NCBI GenBank assembly: GCA_025465465.1
Contig: JAODND010000073.1
Location: 1-55,364, forward strand
Direction of reading: 5' to 3'
Length of the DNA stretch: 55,364 nt
Source: Frankiales bacterium
GTDB lineage: Bacteria > Actinomycetota > Actinomycetes > Mycobacteriales > SCTD01
The notes below the pieces were generated by a model, which saw only the letters and a program-made list of their open reading frames with translations, made no database searches and was not told where the DNA came from. The position numbers and the translations under genes are program-made. Below, piece after piece: positions 52,189 through 55,364 of the stretch (position 1 is the stretch's first letter; each line of letters opens with the position of its first letter).

Positions 52189-53624
52189 GCAGCCACCTCC
52201 ACGCCGCCCGTCGGCAACGCGAGCTCGAGCAGCTGCCCTCGGAGCAGCTCGACCTGCTCGTCGTCGGGGGCGGCGTCACGGGGTGCGGCATCGCCCTCGA
52301 TGCCGCCAGCCGGGGGCTGCAGGTCGCGCTCGTCGAGAAGGACGACCTCGCGTTCGGCACCAGCCGGTGGAGCAGCAAGCTGGTCCACGGTGGCCTTCGC
52401 TATCTCGCGAGCGGCGACGTCGCGATCGCGCTGGAGTCGGCCCGGGAGCGCGGGGTGCTGATGCGCCGCACCGCCCCCCACCTCATCCGTCCGCTGGCGA
52501 TGGCGATCCCGCTGGGCACCGACATCGACCGCCAGCATCAGCTGCTCATCGGCGCCGGCGCCAGGGCCGCCGACCTGCTCCGGGCCATGACCCGGACACC
52601 GCACTCGGTGCTGCCCGGGCCGCGTCGGATCGGGATCGCCGAGACGCAGCGGCTGCTGCCCGCGGTGCGGCGAGCGGGCCTGCGCGGTGCCTGGGTCAAC
52701 TGGGACGGCCACCTCGAGGACGACGCCCGCTTGGTCGTCGCGATCGCTCGCACAGCGGCCGCCCACGGCGCCCGGATCCTGACCCGGATCCGATACGACG
52801 CCGGCAAGCTGACCGACGGGATGACCGGCGAATCGGTTGGCTACCAGGCGAAGACGGTCGTCCTCGCGACAGGTGCATGGACCCCAGGAGTGACCCCGAG
52901 CAAGGGCGTGCACGTCGTCCTCGCCGCCAAGACCCTCGGCTTCCCCGTGGCGTCCATCACCGTGCCGGTGCCCCTGGAGCCCAATCGCTATGTGTTCGCC
53001 CTGCCGCACGCCGACGGCATCATCCACGTCGGCCTCACCGACGACCGCCTCGACGGGCCGCTTCCCGAGGTGCCGACGGCAGACGAGGCCGAGATCGCCT
53101 TTCTGCTCGACACCCTGAGCCGTGGCCTGGAGACCCCGCTCCAGCGCAGCGACGTCGTCGGCTCCTTTGCCGGCGTCCGCCCGCTCGTCGCGGGTGCGGA
53201 GGGACGCACGGCAGACCTCTCGAGGCGGCACAGCGTCACCCTCGACGACGGATTGCTCACCGTCATCGGCGGCAAGCTCACGACCTACCGGCGGATGGCC
53301 CAGGACGCCGTCGACCTGCTCACCGAGGTGCCGTGCCGCACGACCGACCTGCCGCTCGTGGGCGCGGGCTCGAGCGGTCGCGACCGGCTCAGCCGGCGAT
53401 ATGGGTCGGAGGCCGCAGCGGTGGCCCGCGGCACGATGACGCCGGTGGCCGACGGCGTGCCGGTGCTGAGGGCCGAGCTCGAGTGGGGCCTGCGTGCCGA
53501 GGGCGCGCTGACGGTCGAGGACCTGCTGGAGCGGCGGACGAGGCTCAGCCTCGTGGACGCCTGGGGCGAGGCGGCACGACCCGCGGCCGAGTCAGTCCTG
53601 CAGGAGGGGCACGCGAAGGCCTAG
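52185..53624 (+). CDS. glpD: Aerobic glycerol-3-phosphate dehydrogenase (shortened)
   Basis: FAD enzyme that oxidises sn-glycerol-3-phosphate to dihydroxyacetone phosphate and passes electrons to the quinone pool at the membrane. VVGGGVTGCGIALDAASRGL is the FAD motif, SSKLVHGGLRYLASGD and VLATGAWTPGVTPSKGVHVVL are substrate/FAD segments, and FAGVRPLVAG and VIGGKLTTYRRMAQDAVDLL complete the family hallmarks. At 479 residues it is shorter than most GlpD. The segment between RIRYDAGK and VVLATGAW holds only about 20 residues where relatives have some 50-60. GTG 52185 overlaps the TetR stop. The end overlaps the convergent gene by 33 nt. Confidence 0.94.
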   Translation: MSSHLHAARRQRELEQLPSEQLDLLVVGGGVTGCGIALDAASRGLQVALVEKDDLAFGTSRWSSKLVHGGLRYLASGDVAIALESARERGVLMRRTAPHLIRPLAMAIPLGTDIDRQHQLLIGAGARAADLLRAMTRTPHSVLPGPRRIGIAETQRLLPAVRRAGLRGAWVNWDGHLEDDARLVVAIARTAAAHGARILTRIRYDAGKLTDGMTGESVGYQAKTVVLATGAWTPGVTPSKGVHVVLAAKTLGFPVASITVPVPLEPNRYVFALPHADGIIHVGLTDDRLDGPLPEVPTADEAEIAFLLDTLSRGLETPLQRSDVVGSFAGVRPLVAGAEGRTADLSRRHSVTLDDGLLTVIGGKLTTYRRMAQDAVDLLTEVPCRTTDLPLVGAGSSGRDRLSRRYGSEAAAVARGTMTPVADGVPVLRAELEWGLRAEGALTVEDLLERRTRLSLVDAWGEAARPAAESVLQEGHAKA

Positions 53625-54170
53625 GTGCGGCACCCGCTCGAGGATGGCGGTGCCGGCCCGGTGCACGGCGACGGCGTCCCTCGTGATCATCCAGTCCCAC
53701 CCGTCGATGGCCCGTCTGGCCAGGAACGCGACCCGCTTGTGCGGCCCCAGCGCGAGCAGCGCCCACTCGGTGGCGAGGTCGTCATCGGTGCGCAGCGGGA
53801 GAGTGAGAGGTCGGCTGCGGTCGGAGGGGACGTCGCGCGGCATGTCCGGCCCGAGCGCCATCACGACGGTCTTCGCGGCCACCAGCAGCTCGAGCGTGCG
53901 CAAGGTCTGTGGGGACACCGGACCTGGGTCCGGGTTCACGACCAGCACCATCGTCGTACCGCTCATGAGCGCGCTGGTCTCGACATTGCGGAACTTCGAC
54001 GCCAGCGCCTCCCGCGAGGTGCGCGGACGCACGTCGTCGGGAACGGCGCGCGCCGCGCGGCCGAACACCGACGACGTCGGGGCGGGCGCGCGCTTCGCGG
54101 CCTGCGGTGCCTTGAGCGCAAGGACCGCAGCACGAAGCCGCTCCACGTGCTCCTCGGGCTCACGAGTCAC
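53592..54170 (-). CDS. Hypothetical protein
   Basis: About 192 residues; I do not recognise the family. A basic N-terminal helix (EEHVERLRAAVLALKAPQAAKRAPAP) is followed by FGRAARAVPDDVRPRTSREAL. A mixed alpha/beta region then starts with GTTMVLVVNPDPGPVSPQTLRTLELLVAAKTVVMAL, resembling a Rossmann-like strand-helix repeat. It ends ITRDAVAVHRAGTAILERVPHLGLRVPLLQD. Codon use is strongly GC3-biased, so it is probably real. GTG 54170 is the best start; the open frame continues to 55355 only because of GC bias and crosses dxs. Confidence 0.6.
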   Translation of the reverse strand: MTREPEEHVERLRAAVLALKAPQAAKRAPAPTSSVFGRAARAVPDDVRPRTSREALASKFRNVETSALMSGTTMVLVVNPDPGPVSPQTLRTLELLVAAKTVVMALGPDMPRDVPSDRSRPLTLPLRTDDDLATEWALLALGPHKRVAFLARRAIDGWDWMITRDAVAVHRAGTAILERVPHLGLRVPLLQD

Positions 54171-54215
54171 CCAGCGGGTATCGGCCGATCGGGCGAGAAG
54201 CCTTAGCGTGGCGAG

Positions 54216-54584
54216 GTGCCCGATGCGCTCCCTCCTGGCTGGCCGGAGCAGGTCCACCCGCCGGACTCCGAGGGCTTCGAGCGCACGGCGGTCGGCTGGC
54301 TGTTCGACCTGTGCCCTCCGGACTACCGCAGCCATGACGTGCTGCGGGCGCACCCGGTCGTCCTGGCCAGGTTTGCACGTGAGCACGTGGTCGCCGCGGT
54401 GACGGCCGCGCGGCAGGGCTATCGCACTGCCCGCGCGGACCTGTTGGGCGTCGTCGCGCCTGAGGTGGTCGACGCGGCGCTGGGTGCGTACGACCGGGAG
54501 GGGCGACGGCTGGCGCAGGCCGGTCGGCAGGTGGTGATGGTCGAGGCCGCACTCCGCGGGGAGAGATGGGTCCCGCGGCTCTAG
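54216..54584 (+). CDS. Conserved actinobacterial hypothetical protein
   Basis: A 122-residue all-helical protein, mostly acidic then basic, with WPEQVHPPDSEGFERTAVGWLFDLCPPDYRSH near the start and a helix run LARFAREHVVAAVTAARQGYRTARADL. Found near dxs in related genomes as far as I remember; function unknown. GTG 54216 follows TAGCGT (54204-54209) by 6 nt, which suggests a leaderless mRNA. It is 9 bp upstream of dxs. Confidence 0.78.
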   Translation: MPDALPPGWPEQVHPPDSEGFERTAVGWLFDLCPPDYRSHDVLRAHPVVLARFAREHVVAAVTAARQGYRTARADLLGVVAPEVVDAALGAYDREGRRLAQAGRQVVMVEAALRGERWVPRL

Positions 54585-54593
54585 ACTGCAGGC

Positions 54594-55364
54594 GTGAGCC
54601 TGCTTGCGTCGATCACCGGACCGGACGACCTCAAGCGACTTTCGGCGTCCCAGCTGCCAACGCTCGCGTCGGAGATCCGCGACACGATGATCGACGTCGT
54701 CTCCAGCACCGGCGGCCACCTCGGTCCGTCGCTCGGCGTCGTCGAGATCACCCTCGCGATCCACCGCGTGTTCGACTCGCCGCGCGACAAGGTCCTCTGG
54801 GACACCGGTCACCAGGCCTACGTGCACAAGCTCGTGACGGGCCGGCTCGGCTCCTTCGGCACGCTGCGCCGACGCGGCGGCATGAGCGGCTACCCCTCCT
54901 CGGCCGAGTCCGTTCACGACGTCATCGAGAACAGCCACGCGTCGACCGCGCTGTCCTACGCGGACGGCCTGTCGAAGGCCTTCGCGCTCCGTGGCGAGCA
55001 ACGGCATGTGGTCGCCGTCGTCGGCGACGGTGCCCTGACCGGCGGCATGTGCTGGGAAGCCCTCAACAACATCGCGGCCGCCCGACTGCCGGTCGTCATC
55101 GTCGTCAACGACAACGGCCGGTCGTACGCCCCGACGATCGGCGGCCTCGCCGAGCACCTGGCGGGCCTGCGCACCACGCAGGGGTACGAGCGAGCGCTCA
55201 CGAAGGTTAAGGAGACGCTCAACAAGACGCCGGTCGTCGGGCCTTCGGCGTACACCGCCCTGCACGGGCTCAAGCGCGGCATCAAGGACCTCCTGCAGCC
55301 GCAGGTGCTCTTCGAGGACCTCGGGCTGAAGTACTACGGCCCCATCGACGGCCACGACGAGCAG
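54594..55364 (+). CDS. dxs: 1-deoxy-D-xylulose-5-phosphate synthase (N-terminal part)
   Basis: First enzyme of the MEP isoprenoid pathway; condenses pyruvate and glyceraldehyde-3-phosphate with TPP. 257 residues lie in the window; the rest is outside. Hallmarks are [24 protein letters not shown] (His and Gly near TPP), [31 protein letters not shown] (TPP/Mg GDG...N motif) and [18 protein letters not shown] 54594 follows TAGACT (54582-54587) by 6 nt and no Shine-Dalgarno, so the mRNA should be leaderless. Confidence 0.98.
   Translation, partial: MSLLASITGPDDLKRLSASQLPTLASEIRDTMIDVVSSTGGHLGPSLGVVEITLAIHRVFDSPRDKVLWDTGHQAYVHKLVTGRLGSFGTLRRRGGMSGYPSSAESVHDVIENSHASTALSYADGLSKAFALRGEQRHVVAVVGDGALTGGMCWEALNNIAAARLPVVIVVNDNGRSYAPTIGGLAEHLAGLRTTQGYERALTKVKETLNKTPVVGPSAYTALHGLKRGIKDLLQPQVLFEDLGLKYYGPIDGHDEQ

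Noticed and set aside
53592..55355. 587-residue version of the minus-strand hypothetical
   Set aside because: Everything before about residue 395 is antisense to dxs and the 54216 gene; only the last part (from GTG 54170) has its own coding character.

Overview
The window is high-GC actinobacterial chromosome, most like Nocardioides and its relatives (order Propionibacteriales). The evidence is strong G/C third-position bias, many GTG starts, genes packed with 4-nt or convergent overlaps, and families restricted to Actinobacteria (DUF3093, DUF3099, DUF3105, DUF3159, DUF3710, DUF4193, DUF7455, divergent glgA/glgC). No rRNA, tRNA, CRISPR, transposase or prophage gene was seen, and no gap exceeds about 180 bp. 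The genus is inference. Both edges cut a gene: a primary-like sigma factor on the left (1-888, minus) and dxs on the right (54594 onward, plus).

Layout. (1) 1-6067, all minus: sigma factor, aconitase with its TetR regulator upstream, and a DEAD-box RNA helicase. (2) 6125-9949, minus: six translationally coupled genes encoding a PEP-mutase-like enzyme, a two-subunit phosphonopyruvate decarboxylase, an aminoethylphosphonate-type transaminase, a small CTP-dependent cytidylyltransferase and a LicD-type transferase. They read as a pathway from phosphoenolpyruvate to 2-aminoethylphosphonate, then CMP activation and transfer to a surface glycan or polymer. The first enzyme has an atypical active-site loop. 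This is the most unusual part of the window. (3) 10128-24188: DNA repair (HhH-GPD, AlkB with an SOS-like palindrome) and oxidoreductive/acyl-CoA metabolism (aldehyde dehydrogenase, dienoyl-CoA isomerase-like, CoA transferase, geranylgeranyl-reductase-like, lactate monooxygenase-like, SDR, two acyl-CoA dehydrogenases). It also holds a lytic transglycosylase, an inositol-monophosphatase and a CAP-domain protein. (4) 24252-29976: secreted and lipoproteins, a (GGGGC)10 repeat, divergent glgA/glgC, Ohr, an M23 lipoprotein and DUF3105. (5) 29951-33870: a divergon with two identical 17-bp palindromes between an alpha/beta hydrolase and an MBL-ACAD-TetR operon. (6) 34039-42020: DUF4193, an EcsC-like protein, a large GGDEF-EAL protein, a drug exporter, an SCP2-hydrolase fusion and an amidase. 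(7) 42028-49279: the conserved DUF3093/dut/DUF3710/OB-fold/DUF3159/TrkA-TrkA/APC/TrmA block, collinear as I recall it with Mycobacterium tuberculosis Rv2698 down to Rv2689c. (8) 49236-54584: DAG-kinase, AGPS-like flavoprotein, TetR and glycerol-3-phosphate dehydrogenase, the same set as M. tuberculosis Rv2252-Rv2249c, then two hypotheticals before dxs.

Regulation. At more than a dozen genes a TAnnnT -10 box ends 6-7 nt before the start codon with no Shine-Dalgarno sequence, which predicts leaderless mRNAs. Two divergent pairs appear to share one TA step between opposing -10 boxes. Protein functions are family assignments made by reading the sequence; no database search was run.
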